DNA of 9,023 nt from Actinomycetota bacterium (GCA_009703845.1 WLFI01000019.1:1-9023), one strand, 5' to 3'. Shown: positions 1-8,463, numbered from the stretch's first letter. Program-made: numbers and translations. Notes: a model not told the origin generated them from the sequence alone.

Positions 1-1035
1 ACTGGCATGACCGGTTACCAGGAAACACTTACCGACCCCTCCTACGCCGGCCAAATCGTGGTACAAACGGCCCCGCACATTGGAAACACCGGTGTGAATA
101 CTCGTGACGAAGAGTCGGAGCGCATCTGGGTTGCTGGCTATGTCGTGCGCGATGCGAGCCGCATGGTCTCTAACTTTCGTTCTGAAAAGCCTCTTCCTGA
201 CGAACTTGAGAGCTATTCAGTGGTCGGCATCCAGGGTATTGATACTCGAGCTTTGACCCGACACCTTCGCTCGGTTGGAGTAATGAGAGCGGGAATCTTC
301 TCTGGAGAGAAAGCAGACCGGCCAACATCTGAGCTTCTCGAAGAAGTTAGGGCGACTGCCCCTATGGCTGGTCGCTCACTAAGTGACGTGGTCTCGACTT
401 CAGAGGTCGTGCACCACAAGCACAAGGGCACTCGCGTTGGCAGCGTAGCGATTCTAGATTTGGGTTGCAAGGCATCAACGATTGAAAACATGGTTGAACG
501 TGGCTTGGATGTAACGATCTACCCAGCGAAGGCCACTTCGTCGGATTTGCTATCAGAGACCCCAGATGCGGTGTTCTACTCGAACGGTCCTGGTGACCCA
601 GCAACTGCCGCCGGCCAAGTAGAAGCGCTTCGAGACATTCTGCGTTCCGGAACCCCGTTCTTCGGCATTTGCTTCGGCAACCAGCTACTCGGCCGCGCCC
701 TTGGATTCGATACCTACAAGTTGGCATTCGGGCACCGTGGCATCAATCACCCGGTACTAGACAGAACAACGGGCAAGGTCGAGGTCACTGCACACAACCA
801 CGGCTTTGCTGTGAAGGTTGATGGCGGGCCAGAAGTTGAATCGCCAGCGGGCTTTGGCCGAGTGCTGGTCAGCCATGTGTCACTCAACGATGACGTAGTT
901 GAGGGTCTTCAATGCTTGGACATTCCAGCATTCTCGGTTCAGTATCACCCCGAGGCAGCAGCCGGACCCCACGACTCTAACTACCTATTCGACCGCCTTG
1001 TAGCGGCGATTAAAGCCAAGAAGGGCAACAACTAA
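1..1035 (+). CDS. carA: Carbamoyl phosphate synthase small subunit (5'-partial)
   Basis: This is the glutaminase subunit of carbamoyl phosphate synthase. It hydrolyses glutamine and passes ammonia through a tunnel to CarB, supplying pyrimidine and arginine synthesis in the cytoplasm. The frame is open from base 1: codons for Thr-Gly precede Met at 7, and the family motif TGMTGYQE spans that point, so Met-7 is internal. By comparison with E. coli CarA roughly 33 N-terminal residues lie outside the window. The N-terminal CarA domain is followed by a class I glutamine amidotransferase domain. It carries the oxyanion-region motif SNGPGDP, the nucleophile in GICFGNQ (Cys codon 670-672) and the His-Pro-Glu triad residues in [17 protein letters not shown] (His codon 946-948, Glu 952-954). 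GNQ replaces the GHQ of E. coli, which as I recall is usual in actinobacteria. The stop TAA (1033-1035) overlaps the carB start. Confidence 0.98.
   Translation, partial: TGMTGYQETLTDPSYAGQIVVQTAPHIGNTGVNTRDEESERIWVAGYVVRDASRMVSNFRSEKPLPDELESYSVVGIQGIDTRALTRHLRSVGVMRAGIFSGEKADRPTSELLEEVRATAPMAGRSLSDVVSTSEVVHHKHKGTRVGSVAILDLGCKASTIENMVERGLDVTIYPAKATSSDLLSETPDAVFYSNGPGDPATAAGQVEALRDILRSGTPFFGICFGNQLLGRALGFDTYKLAFGHRGINHPVLDRTTGKVEVTAHNHGFAVKVDGGPEVESPAGFGRVLVSHVSLNDDVVEGLQCLDIPAFSVQYHPEAAAGPHDSNYLFDRLVAAIKAKKGNN
1018..1025 (+). promoter_or_regulatory. Ribosome binding site of carB inside carA
   Basis: The purine run AAGAAGGG lies in the last codons of carA, nine bases before the carB ATG. Its position supports initiation at the TAATG junction, either directly or by re-initiation of ribosomes finishing carA, which would help make the two subunits in equal amounts. 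Confidence 0.6.
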
Positions 1036-4000
1036 TGCCGAAGCGCAAAGACATCAACTCCGTTCTGGTAATCGGTTCTGGCCCGATTGTTATCGGCCAG
1101 GCCTGTGAATTCGACTACTCCGGTACACAGGCTTGCCGCGTGCTACGTGCCGAGGGCATCCGCGTTATTTTGGTCAATTCAAACCCGGCAACGATCATGA
1201 CCGACCCTGATTTTGCCGATGCAACCTACATCGAACCGATTACCCCCCAGGTAATCGAGGCCATCATTGCTAAAGAGAAACCGGATGCGATTCTTCCGAC
1301 GCTTGGCGGTCAGACGGCGCTCAACGCGGCCATGGCGCTGCACGAGCTAGGAATTCTTGAGAAGTACAACGTCGAACTCATCGGTGCGAAAGTTGAAGCA
1401 ATCAAAAAGGGCGAAGACCGTCAAATCTTTAAGCAACTTGTCATTGACGCGGGAGCCGACGTCGCTCGTTCTTACATTGCCCACAACATGGATGACGTGC
1501 TCGCGGGTGCCGAAAAGTTGGGCTATCCAGTGGTGGTTCGACCGTCATTCACCATGGGTGGCCTCGGGTCTGGATTTGCCTACAACGAAGAGGATCTAAG
1601 GCGCATCGCTGGTGCCGGGCTTCAGGCCAGCCCAACGAACGAGGTTCTGCTTGAAGAGAGCATTCTCGGTTGGAAAGAGTACGAGCTTGAACTAATGCGA
1701 GACACCAGTGACAACTGTGTGGTGGTTTGTTCGATCGAAAACGTAGATCCAGTTGGCGTTCACACTGGTGACTCGATCACTGTTGCTCCAGCACTTACGC
1801 TCACTGACCGCGAGTACCAGAATCTTCGCGACATCGGCATTCAAATCATTCGTGACGTGGGTGTCGACACGGGTGGCTGCAACATTCAATTCGCTGTAGA
1901 TCCGGCAACTGGCCGAGTGATCGTAATCGAGATGAATCCGCGAGTGAGTCGTTCGTCGGCTCTCGCTTCGAAGGCAACCGGCTTTCCGATCGCCAAGATC
2001 GCAGCAAAGCTTGCCATCGGTTACACCCTTGACGAAATTCCTAACGACATCACAAAGGTCACGCCGGCTTCGTTTGAACCAACTCTCGACTATGTCGTGG
2101 TTAAGGTTCCTAGATTTGCGTTCGAGAAGTTCCCGGCGGCCGATGCAACCTTGACCACAACCATGAAATCGGTCGGCGAGGCCATGGCAATCGGCCGCAA
2201 CTACACCGAAGCTTTACAGAAGGCGCTGCGCAGCCTTGAGCGACGCGGCTCATCGTTCCACTGGGGGCCGCTAAAGCAGTCGAAACAAGAGTTGCTCGAG
2301 ATTGCCAAGGTGCCAACTGATGGACGCATCGTGACCCTTCAGCAGGCCCTAAGAGCGGGAGCCACCGCTGAAGAAGCGTTTGAAGCAACCAAGATTGACC
2401 CTTGGTTCATCGATCAGATGTTCATCATTAACGAAACTGCTGAAACCCTGGCTAGCGCGCCAACGCTAGACGAGTCGTCAATTCGTTTGGCTAAATACCA
2501 CGGCTTCAGTGACGCTCAGATTGCGCAGCTACGAGGAATGAATGAAGCGGATGTTCGTGCGCTTCGCCACTCACTTGGCTTGCGTCCGGTCTACAAAACC
2601 GTAGACACCTGTGCGGGGGAGTTCCCGGCACTTACGCCCTATCACTACAGCACCTACGAGCAAGAAACAGAAGTGGTGCCGAGCGACCGCAAGAAGGTTG
2701 TGATCCTTGGCAGTGGCCCTAACCGAATCGGCCAGGGTGTCGAGTTTGACTACAGTTGCGTTCACGCATCTTTTGCTCTGTCAGACGCTGGCTACGAAAC
2801 CATCATGATCAACTGCAACCCAGAGACGGTTTCGACCGACTATGACACCAGCGACCGCCTCTACTTCGAACCTCTGACACTAGAAGACGTACTGGAGGTC
2901 ATCCACGCTGAAAGCGCTAGCGGAACCCTCGTGGGAGTTGTTGTTCAGCTGGGTGGTCAGACCGCGCTCGGTCTAGCTAAGGGACTCAAAGAAGCAGGCG
3001 TTCCGATTCTTGGAACAACACCAGAGGCCATCGACCTCGCCGAAGAACGCGGATTGTTCAGCAAAATCCTTGACGACGCGAAACTCATGTCGCCGGCCAA
3101 CGGAACTGCAATTGACCTCACTGGCGCACTTGAAGTCGCCGAACGCATCGGTTACCCGGTGCTTGTTCGCCCATCGTTCGTGCTCGGTGGCCGAGGTATG
3201 GAAATCGTTTACGACCGCTCTTCGCTTGCTGATTACTTCGATCGAATTGAAGATCAGGCAATCGTTGGCGAAGGTTACCCGCTGTTGGTAGACAGATTCC
3301 TAGATGATGCCATTGAGATCGACATAGACGCTCTCTATGACGGCACCGAGCTTTACGTCGGAGGTGTTATGGAGCACATCGAAGAGGCCGGCATTCACTC
3401 TGGCGACTCTTCGTGCACCCTTCCACCAATCACCATGAGCCAGGCGCAGATTGACCGCGTACGCGAAGCCACCGAACAGATTGCTAAAGGCATCGGAGTA
3501 CGCGGGCTAATCAATGTTCAGTTCGCGCTCGCACACGATGTGCTCTACGTTCTCGAGGCGAACCCTCGCGCCTCGCGCACCGTACCGTTCGTTAGTAAGG
3601 CTCTCGGCATCACCCTGGCAAAGGCTGCATCGCTGGTTATGGTCGGTAAGAGCATCCGCGATTTGATTTCTGAAGGGCACTTGCCCGCGAAAGACGGAAC
3701 CCACATTCCGGCTAGCTCAGCAATCTCGGTAAAAGAGGCGGTTCTTCCGTTCAAGCGTTTCGCAACCAAAGATGGTCGCTTTGTCGACTCGCTACTCGGG
3801 CCAGAAATGCGTTCGACCGGTGAAGTAATGGGCATCGACGTTGACTTTCCGACCGCCTTCGCAAAGAGCCAGGCTGCTGCCGGTAGCGCGCTGCCAACTA
3901 GCGGCACGGTCTTCATTTCAGTAGCCGACCGTGACAAGCCACAGCTGCTTCTACCAGTTCGCAGATTGCACCAGCTTGGTTACCAAATCTTGGCGACCTC

Positions 4001-4337
4001 TGGAACCGCTGCGATTTTGAATCGACACGGCATCGATGCCAAGACCGTTCGCAAGCACTCCGAAGACTCCTCCGTGGCAGAAGGCCCGACAATTGTCGAG
4101 ATGATCACTGCTGGTCAGGTTGACGTTGTTGTGAACACTCCTTCGGGTTCGGGTCTAGCAGCGCGCAAGGATGGATACGAGATCAGAGCCGCCACTACGG
4201 CCGCCGATAAGGCAATCTTCACGACCATTGCGCAGTTGAGCGCAGCGATTGGCTCATTCGAGGCGGTCATTGCCGGGCCTTTCAAGGTCAAGTCTTTGCA
4301 GCAGCACGCAAAAGACAGGGCGGATGCTCTTGCCTAG
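1035..4337 (+). CDS. carB: Carbamoyl phosphate synthase large subunit
   Basis: CarB makes carbamoyl phosphate from bicarbonate, CarA-derived ammonia and two ATP. The 1100-residue product has the duplicated architecture of the family. The first ATP-grasp half opens with [13 protein letters not shown], and its metal-binding [19 protein letters not shown] has Glu299 and Asn301. An oligomerisation linker follows, then the second half beginning near residue 555 ([14 protein letters not shown]) with [19 protein letters not shown] (Glu841, Asn843). These four residues fall at the same numbers as in E. coli CarB. The extra 27 residues relative to the 1073-residue E. coli protein therefore lie after residue 843, partly as short insertions before and after [11 protein letters not shown]. 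The C-terminal MGS-like allosteric domain starts near residue 957 ([21 protein letters not shown]) and should bind effectors such as UMP or ornithine. The ATG at 1035 sits in TAATG after carA and has a good ribosome binding site. The 3' end overlaps pyrF. Confidence 0.99.
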   Translation: MPKRKDINSVLVIGSGPIVIGQACEFDYSGTQACRVLRAEGIRVILVNSNPATIMTDPDFADATYIEPITPQVIEAIIAKEKPDAILPTLGGQTALNAAMALHELGILEKYNVELIGAKVEAIKKGEDRQIFKQLVIDAGADVARSYIAHNMDDVLAGAEKLGYPVVVRPSFTMGGLGSGFAYNEEDLRRIAGAGLQASPTNEVLLEESILGWKEYELELMRDTSDNCVVVCSIENVDPVGVHTGDSITVAPALTLTDREYQNLRDIGIQIIRDVGVDTGGCNIQFAVDPATGRVIVIEMNPRVSRSSALASKATGFPIAKIAAKLAIGYTLDEIPNDITKVTPASFEPTLDYVVVKVPRFAFEKFPAADATLTTTMKSVGEAMAIGRNYTEALQKALRSLERRGSSFHWGPLKQSKQELLEIAKVPTDGRIVTLQQALRAGATAEEAFEATKIDPWFIDQMFIINETAETLASAPTLDESSIRLAKYHGFSDAQIAQLRGMNEADVRALRHSLGLRPVYKTVDTCAGEFPALTPYHYSTYEQETEVVPSDRKKVVILGSGPNRIGQGVEFDYSCVHASFALSDAGYETIMINCNPETVSTDYDTSDRLYFEPLTLEDVLEVIHAESASGTLVGVVVQLGGQTALGLAKGLKEAGVPILGTTPEAIDLAEERGLFSKILDDAKLMSPANGTAIDLTGALEVAERIGYPVLVRPSFVLGGRGMEIVYDRSSLADYFDRIEDQAIVGEGYPLLVDRFLDDAIEIDIDALYDGTELYVGGVMEHIEEAGIHSGDSSCTLPPITMSQAQIDRVREATEQIAKGIGVRGLINVQFALAHDVLYVLEANPRASRTVPFVSKALGITLAKAASLVMVGKSIRDLISEGHLPAKDGTHIPASSAISVKEAVLPFKRFATKDGRFVDSLLGPEMRSTGEVMGIDVDFPTAFAKSQAAAGSALPTSGTVFISVADRDKPQLLLPVRRLHQLGYQILATSGTAAILNRHGIDAKTVRKHSEDSSVAEGPTIVEMITAGQVDVVVNTPSGSGLAARKDGYEIRAATTAADKAIFTTIAQLSAAIGSFEAVIAGPFKVKSLQQHAKDRADALA

Positions 4338-5181
4338 GTCATTCGGTCGCAAAGTCTTCGACGCCTTCGAAAGCAGGGGTCAACTTTGCGTGGGGGTTGA
4401 CGCGCACGCATCGCTTCTTGATCACTGGGGTCTTGACGACGATGTGAACGGTCTCGACTATTTTGCAAATAGCGTGATCGATGCGGCCGAGGGTCTAGTC
4501 GGTCTAGTAAAGCCACAGGTTTCGTTCTTTGAGCGCCACGGGTCGGCCGGTTTCGCTGTACTAGAACGCATCACACACAGGGCCAAGGATGCCGGGCTAA
4601 TTGTCATCGCAGACGCTAAACGCGGTGACATCGGCTCAACCATGGAGGCGTATCTGGATGCCTGGTTGGGTGAAAACTCCCATTTTTATGCCGATACGCT
4701 AACCGTCTCGCCCTTTCTCGGCCTAGAGACAAGCACGGCGTTGATGGGGCAACACCTTGAAAATGGCAAGGGAATTACCGTTCTGGTCGCCACTTCTAAT
4801 CCAGAAGGGGCGGCTCTACAAACCGCAAGAACCGAAAGCGGCGAGAGCATCGCCGCAGAGCTTTGGGGCAAGTTAGAGAAACTGAATCAAATCAGCTCGG
4901 CACCCGGCGATCGCTTCGGGTCTTTCGCAGCGGTAGTAGGCGCAACACTTCACTTCAAACGATTCGGTCTTGAGCTCGAACAGTCTGGCGTAAAGACACC
5001 GATCTTGGCCCCGGGTTTCGGGGCACAAGGAGCAGGACTGCGCGACATCCGATTGATTTTTGGTGAAGCCTCGCCGAATGTCATCGCTTCGGTTTCGAGA
5101 AGTGTTCTTGAGGCTGGCAAACAGGGTTTGGCCGAGGCAATCAAACGCGCCAATGACGAGCTCGCTCAGGGTCTAGGGTAA
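4324..5181 (+). CDS. pyrF: Orotidine 5'-phosphate decarboxylase, class II
   Basis: PyrF catalyses the last step of UMP synthesis, the decarboxylation of orotidine 5'-phosphate. The 285-residue product resembles the mycobacterial-type family rather than the shorter E. coli type. It shows VGVDAH (Asp26), VKPQVSFFE (Lys63), the catalytic DAKRGDIG (Asp97, Lys99, Asp102), ATSNPEGAA (from about 156) and the phosphate-binding PGFGAQG (230-236). The ATG at 4324 is preferred because the N-terminus then aligns with known class II proteins (a short helix, then [10 protein letters not shown]). It overlaps the carB end by 14 bases. The frame stays open upstream to a TTG at 4249, but those residues look like a carB shadow. 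TTG at 4330 is a possible alternative start, because AGGG at 4317-4320 sits only three bases from the ATG but nine from that TTG. Overlap with carB implies co-transcription and probably translational coupling. Confidence 0.97.
   Translation: MLLPRSFGRKVFDAFESRGQLCVGVDAHASLLDHWGLDDDVNGLDYFANSVIDAAEGLVGLVKPQVSFFERHGSAGFAVLERITHRAKDAGLIVIADAKRGDIGSTMEAYLDAWLGENSHFYADTLTVSPFLGLETSTALMGQHLENGKGITVLVATSNPEGAALQTARTESGESIAAELWGKLEKLNQISSAPGDRFGSFAAVVGATLHFKRFGLELEQSGVKTPILAPGFGAQGAGLRDIRLIFGEASPNVIASVSRSVLEAGKQGLAEAIKRANDELAQGLG
5175..5178 (+). promoter_or_regulatory. Ribosome binding site of gmk
   Basis: AGGG, overlapping the last codons of pyrF, lies eight bases before the GTG at 5187. It supports GTG as the gmk start. 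Confidence 0.55.
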
Positions 5182-5186
5182 GTTTT

Positions 5187-5735
5187 GTGAGCAGATTGAC
5201 AGTTATCGCAGGCCCTACCGCAGTCGGTAAGGGCACAGTGGTGCAATACATGCTTAGCCACTTCGAAAACGTTCATCTATCGATTTCAGCAACTACTCGC
5301 GCCCCAAGACCCGGTGAAGTTGACGGACGGGACTACTTCTTTGTGACCGCCGATGAATTTGACGCAATGATCGCCTCGGGCGAGATGCTCGAATTTGCGG
5401 TAGTGCACGGCGTGAACAAATACGGCACGCCAAAGACGCCAGTTCTTGAGGCATTGGCAAGAGGCGAGCATGTGATTCTCGAAATAGATATCCAAGGCGC
5501 AAGGCAGGTAAAAAAGGTGATGCCTGAAGCCCTGCTGGTATTCATTAAGCCACCGAGCTGGGAAGAATTGGTTCGTCGACTCGGAGCCCGCGGCACCGAG
5601 TCAGAGATTGAGCAACAGGCCCGTTTGAAAACCGCGCGCATCGAGCTTGAGTCTGCCTCCGAGTTTGATGCCGTCGTAGTTAATGAAGACATCGCCAAAT
5701 GTGCTCACGATGTCTTAGACTTGATTCAGGCTTAG
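5187..5735 (+). CDS. gmk: Guanylate kinase
   Basis: Gmk phosphorylates GMP (and dGMP) to the diphosphate with ATP, a required step for GTP supply. The 182-residue product begins with a P-loop, AGPTAVGKGT (Lys15), of the actinobacterial variant. The GMP-binding segment follows (ISATTRAPRPGEVDGRDYFF, residues 33-52), then the conserved NKYGTPK and LEIDIQGARQVKK blocks and a lid region with RLGARGTESEIEQQARL. It is somewhat shorter than the 207-residue E. coli enzyme, and no core motif is missing. The GTG at 5187 puts the P-loop close to the N-terminus, as the family expects, and has AGGG eight bases upstream. Only five bases separate it from pyrF, so it is probably read from the pyrimidine transcript as well as leading into rpoZ. 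This neighbourhood links pyrimidine and purine nucleotide supply with transcription. Confidence 0.98.
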   Translation: MSRLTVIAGPTAVGKGTVVQYMLSHFENVHLSISATTRAPRPGEVDGRDYFFVTADEFDAMIASGEMLEFAVVHGVNKYGTPKTPVLEALARGEHVILEIDIQGARQVKKVMPEALLVFIKPPSWEELVRRLGARGTESEIEQQARLKTARIELESASEFDAVVVNEDIAKCAHDVLDLIQA

Positions 5736-5751
5736 TTCGCGTTTTCGAACT
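5734..5751 (+). repeat. Short inverted repeat after gmk
   Basis: AGTTCG and CGAACT form a perfect six-base inverted repeat around a six-base centre, starting inside the gmk stop codon. It could fold into a small hairpin in the gmk-rpoZ leader. There is no following run of T, so an intrinsic terminator is unlikely. The order of the half-sites (GTTCG then CGAAC) is the reverse of an actinobacterial LexA box. It may be chance or an mRNA processing or stability element. Confidence 0.35.
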
Positions 5752-5773
5752 TCATTCCACATCAAAGGTCATT

Positions 5774-5778
5774 AAGGA
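5774..5778 (+). promoter_or_regulatory. Ribosome binding site of rpoZ
   Basis: AAGGA lies five bases before the rpoZ ATG. It is one of the clearest Shine-Dalgarno sequences in the window and fixes the start at 5784. Confidence 0.7.
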
Positions 5779-5783
5779 TTCTC

Positions 5784-6035
5784 ATGTCTGAAAAACTCGA
5801 AGGTATTGTTTCACCAGCTATCGACACTCTTTTGTCGAAGGTTGACAGCAAGTACCAGTTGGTGATGTTCGCCTCGAAGCGTGCCCGTCAGATCAATGAC
5901 TACTACAGTGCACTTCACGAAGGAAGCCTGTTCAACAACGTTGGCCCTCTAGTCGACTCAACTGTTGACGAGAAGCCTCTAACCATTGCCATGCGTGAAA
6001 TCGAGCAAGACAAGCTCGCTAAGCGCGACGCATAA
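5784..6035 (+). CDS. rpoZ: DNA-directed RNA polymerase omega subunit
   Basis: Omega is the small subunit that helps fold and hold the beta-prime subunit during RNA polymerase assembly. The 83-residue product has the actinobacterial omega pattern: [20 protein letters not shown] (residues 7-26), then the conserved helix [14 protein letters not shown] and a C-terminal segment [20 protein letters not shown]. The length fits the family, which runs from about 80 to 110 residues. The gene sits in its usual place between gmk and coaBC. A 48-base gap upstream holds a small inverted repeat and a strong ribosome binding site but no promoter I can call with confidence. The reading frame is the same as that of coaBC, so only the UAA at 6033-6035 and 21 bases separate the two coding sequences. 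Confidence 0.97.
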   Translation: MSEKLEGIVSPAIDTLLSKVDSKYQLVMFASKRARQINDYYSALHEGSLFNNVGPLVDSTVDEKPLTIAMREIEQDKLAKRDA

Positions 6036-6056
6036 CCGAGACTCACCACTCGCGCC

Positions 6057-7238
6057 ATGCGCATCCTGGTTGGCATCACCGGCGGAATAGCCGCCTATAA
6101 AGCCGTCGGGGTGGTTCGCCAGCTTGTAGAAGCGGGCCACGACGTAAAAGTCATTCCAACAGCTAATGCATTGCGATTCGTCGGCGCCGCCACACTAGAG
6201 GCAATCAGCAAGAACGCCGTCGATCCAGATCTTTACACCGATGTTGCAGATGTAAAGCACGTTGAACTTGGCCAATCTGCCGACCTGATTATCGTCGCGC
6301 CAGCTACCGCCAGCTTTATAGCGCGCACCGCAGCCGGGCTCGGTGACGATCTGCTTTCAAGTTCGATACTCGCATCGAAGGCTCCAGTTCTTGTGGCGCC
6401 AGCCATGCACACCGAGATGTGGGAGAACCCTTCAACCGCCGCGAATGTCGCAACCTTGCGAGCCCGGGGCATCAACGTGCTAGAACCTGCAGTTGGGCGT
6501 CTGACCGGTGAAGACTCGGGTAAAGGCCGAATGCCAGAGCCGGAGGCCATCGTTGAGGCCGCGCTGAATCTCTTTGTTCCACAAGATCTGACTCACATTA
6601 GAGTCTTGATCACCGCTGGGGGCACCCGTGAGCCGATCGATTCGGTTCGCTTTATCGGAAACAACTCATCTGGACTGATGGGCTTGGCTCTCTATAAAGC
6701 CGCAAAAAGCAGAGGGGCGGATGTTCAACTCGTCGCTGCGAACCTACAGCGAGGCCTCACCGAGGGCCAGGTCGACGTTTCAACTACTGAAGAGCTCCGC
6801 GAAACACTGAACAACCAAGTTGCTGGCACCGATGTTCTAATCATGGCTGCAGCGATTAGCGATTATCGCGTTGAGACCCCAAGCGCTGCGAAGTTAAAGA
6901 AGGCCGATCTCGGCTCAACTCCGGTTTTGAACCTCGTTGAGAACCCCGACCTCCTCGCTGAAATAGGCGCTAAACGAGCCTCTGGCCGGCCTATCACCTT
7001 GATTGGTTTTGCGGCAGAGACGCTCGCAGGTGACGATCTCGTGGCATCCGCGCGAAAGAAGCTTGAAGCTAAGAAAGTCGATCTCATAGTCGCCAACGAC
7101 GTAACCGGGGGAGCAGTGTTCGGCAGTGACGCAACTGCAATAAAGCTCGTATCGGCAAATGAGGACCTTTCATTTGCAGGATCCAAACTCGAGGCGGCCA
7201 ACGCAATTATCGACTGGATTGTTACTGCCAGAAAATAG
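6057..7238 (+). CDS. coaBC: Bifunctional phosphopantothenoylcysteine decarboxylase / phosphopantothenate-cysteine ligase
   Basis: CoaBC performs two consecutive steps of coenzyme A synthesis: the CoaB domain ligates cysteine to 4'-phosphopantothenate, and the CoaC flavoprotein domain decarboxylates the product. The 393 residues show CoaC first: GITGGIAAYKA (6-16), catalytic His68 in KHVELGQSADLIIVAPATA, and PAMHTEMW (115-122) in place of the classical PxMNxxMW. CoaB follows from about residue 183: ITAGGTREPIDSVRFIGNNSSG (185-206), AAAISDYR (264-271), KLKK (279-282, the probable catalytic lysine region), GFAAET (317-322) and LIVANDV (343-349). Where E. coli CoaC has its Cys158 in ACGDIGPGRM, this protein has LTGEDSGKGRM (149-159) with no cysteine. 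ATG 6057 is the only in-frame start after the upstream stop at 6033 and places GGIAAYK as expected, yet no Shine-Dalgarno sequence is visible. The ligase should be CTP-dependent, as in other bacterial CoaB enzymes. Confidence 0.97.
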   Translation: MRILVGITGGIAAYKAVGVVRQLVEAGHDVKVIPTANALRFVGAATLEAISKNAVDPDLYTDVADVKHVELGQSADLIIVAPATASFIARTAAGLGDDLLSSSILASKAPVLVAPAMHTEMWENPSTAANVATLRARGINVLEPAVGRLTGEDSGKGRMPEPEAIVEAALNLFVPQDLTHIRVLITAGGTREPIDSVRFIGNNSSGLMGLALYKAAKSRGADVQLVAANLQRGLTEGQVDVSTTEELRETLNNQVAGTDVLIMAAAISDYRVETPSAAKLKKADLGSTPVLNLVENPDLLAEIGAKRASGRPITLIGFAAETLAGDDLVASARKKLEAKKVDLIVANDVTGGAVFGSDATAIKLVSANEDLSFAGSKLEAANAIIDWIVTARK

Positions 7239-7254
7239 TGTCGCTTCATGGCGA

Positions 7255-7269
7255 TATACTTGAACCAAT
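7255..7269 (+). promoter_or_regulatory. Possible -10 element for a near-leaderless metK transcript
   Basis: TATACT at 7255-7260 differs from the -10 consensus at one base. A start site about seven bases downstream (A7267 or A7268) would leave only two or three bases before the metK ATG at 7270. There is no Shine-Dalgarno sequence in this gap, which fits leaderless initiation, a mode common in actinobacteria. No good -35 hexamer is seen at the usual distance. A four-base inverted repeat, TCGC (7241-7244) and GCGA (7251-7254), abuts the hexamer and is probably chance. Confidence 0.4.
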
Positions 7270-8463
7270 ATGAGCGAACTCCGTCTTTTCACATCCGAAT
7301 CAGTCACCGAAGGTCATCCAGACAAGGTCTGTGACCAAATCAGTGACACCATCCTCGACGCAATTCTTGAGCAAGACCCAAAGGCTCGAGTTGCAGTCGA
7401 GACTATGGCAACCACCGGGCTTGTTCATGTTGCTGGCGAGGTCACCTGCGACGCTTACGTCGACATTCCAACGCTTATTCGCGAAAAGGTTCTCTCGATT
7501 GGTTACAACTCGAGCGAAATCGGCTTTGATGGCCGTTCTTGCGGTGTGTCTGTCTCGATCGGCGAGCAATCTCGTGACATTGCTCAAGGTGTCGACTCGG
7601 GCTACGAGGTGCGCGAACTAGATTCGTCAGACGCTTTTGATGCACAAGGTGCAGGTGATCAGGGCATCATGTTTGGCTTTGCAACTAAAGAAACACCTAC
7701 TCTTATGCCAGCTGCAATTTCGCTGGCGCACCAACTCAGCTTCAAACTCTCTGAAGTTCGCAAGAACGAGACTCTCGATTTTCTACGACCCGATGGAAAA
7801 ACCCAGGTCACCATTGGTTATGAAGGCAATACGGCCAAGACCATCGACACCGTCGTGCTTTCAACTCAGCACAACCCAAACGTTTCAACTTCAGATTTGC
7901 GTGCAGCCGTTGAAGACACTGTTATCAGGCCGATTCTTGAACAGAGCGGGCTCGACTATTCAGGCGTGAAAGTTCTGATCAACCCGACCGGCCGATTCGA
8001 ATCTGGCGGCCCAATGGCTGACGCTGGCCTAACCGGCAGAAAGATCATTGTTGACACCTATGGTGGTGCGGCACGCCACGGTGGTGGCGCGTTTAGCGGT
8101 AAAGACCCAAGCAAAGTTGACCGCTCTGCGGCATACGCCATGCGTTGGGTGGCGAAGAATGTTGTTGCCGCGGGGCTAGCAGACAAGATCGAAGTTCAAA
8201 TTGCTTACGCGATCGGCAAGGCGCGACCAGTTGGCCTTTATGTCGAAACCTTCGGTACTGAAAAGTTTGACGAGCGCAAAATTCGCGACGCGATTCTCGA
8301 GGTATTTGACCTTAGACCCGCAGCCATTGTGCACGATCTAAATCTATTGCGACCCATTTATGCTCAGACGGCAGCCTACGGACACTTCGGCCGAGAACTC
8401 ACCGACTTCACATGGGAAAGAACAGATCGAACCGCTGAGCTGTTGCGCGCTATAGGTGCCTAA
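7270..8463 (+). CDS. metK: S-adenosylmethionine synthetase (methionine adenosyltransferase)
   Basis: MetK makes S-adenosylmethionine from methionine and ATP in the cytoplasm. The 397-residue product has the normal length and all the main landmarks. These are the N-terminal [13 protein letters not shown] (His16, Asp18), the signature [11 protein letters not shown] (127-137, with Phe where the pattern often has Tyr), [20 protein letters not shown] in the centre, and the second signature GGGAFSGKD (271-279). The C-terminal part includes [11 protein letters not shown] and YGHFGRE. The ATG at 7270 gives the conserved N-terminus. It lacks a Shine-Dalgarno sequence and has a -10-like TATACT just upstream, so it may have its own nearly leaderless promoter in addition to read-through from coaBC. 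The 31-base gap is too short for a SAM riboswitch. The stop codon overlaps the priA start. Confidence 0.99.
   Translation: MSELRLFTSESVTEGHPDKVCDQISDTILDAILEQDPKARVAVETMATTGLVHVAGEVTCDAYVDIPTLIREKVLSIGYNSSEIGFDGRSCGVSVSIGEQSRDIAQGVDSGYEVRELDSSDAFDAQGAGDQGIMFGFATKETPTLMPAAISLAHQLSFKLSEVRKNETLDFLRPDGKTQVTIGYEGNTAKTIDTVVLSTQHNPNVSTSDLRAAVEDTVIRPILEQSGLDYSGVKVLINPTGRFESGGPMADAGLTGRKIIVDTYGGAARHGGGAFSGKDPSKVDRSAAYAMRWVAKNVVAAGLADKIEVQIAYAIGKARPVGLYVETFGTEKFDERKIRDAILEVFDLRPAAIVHDLNLLRPIYAQTAAYGHFGRELTDFTWERTDRTAELLRAIGA
8454..8458 (+). promoter_or_regulatory. Weak ribosome binding site of priA
   Basis: AGGTG near the end of metK lies four bases before the priA ATG. The spacing is short, so initiation probably leans on ribosomes terminating at the metK stop in the TAATG junction. 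Confidence 0.35.

Noticed and set aside
3545..3937. A 130-residue open frame on the - strand inside carB
   Set aside because: It lies wholly opposite a strongly conserved gene, resembles no family I know, and has low-complexity composition expected from a shadow frame.
4249..4323. Extended pyrF N-terminus from TTG 4249
   Set aside because: The added residues are rich in Ser and Arg, do not match the family N-terminus and are simply carB read in another frame.
5736..5783. Promoter for rpoZ in the gmk-rpoZ gap
   Set aside because: No -10-like TAnnnT hexamer with a plausible -35 partner could be found in the gap or the end of gmk, so no promoter is called.
6863..7249. A 128-residue open frame on the - strand covering the coaBC end and part of the metK gap
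   Set aside because: It mirrors coaBC codons, has no recognisable domain and no clear ribosome binding site. It is a shadow of the sense gene.
7239..7269. SAM riboswitch upstream of metK
   Set aside because: Only 31 bases separate coaBC and metK, too few for any known SAM riboswitch class, and no matching fold or expression platform is visible.
7637..7969. A 110-residue + strand frame overlapping metK
   Set aside because: It is out of frame with a complete, well-conserved metK and shows no family motif.
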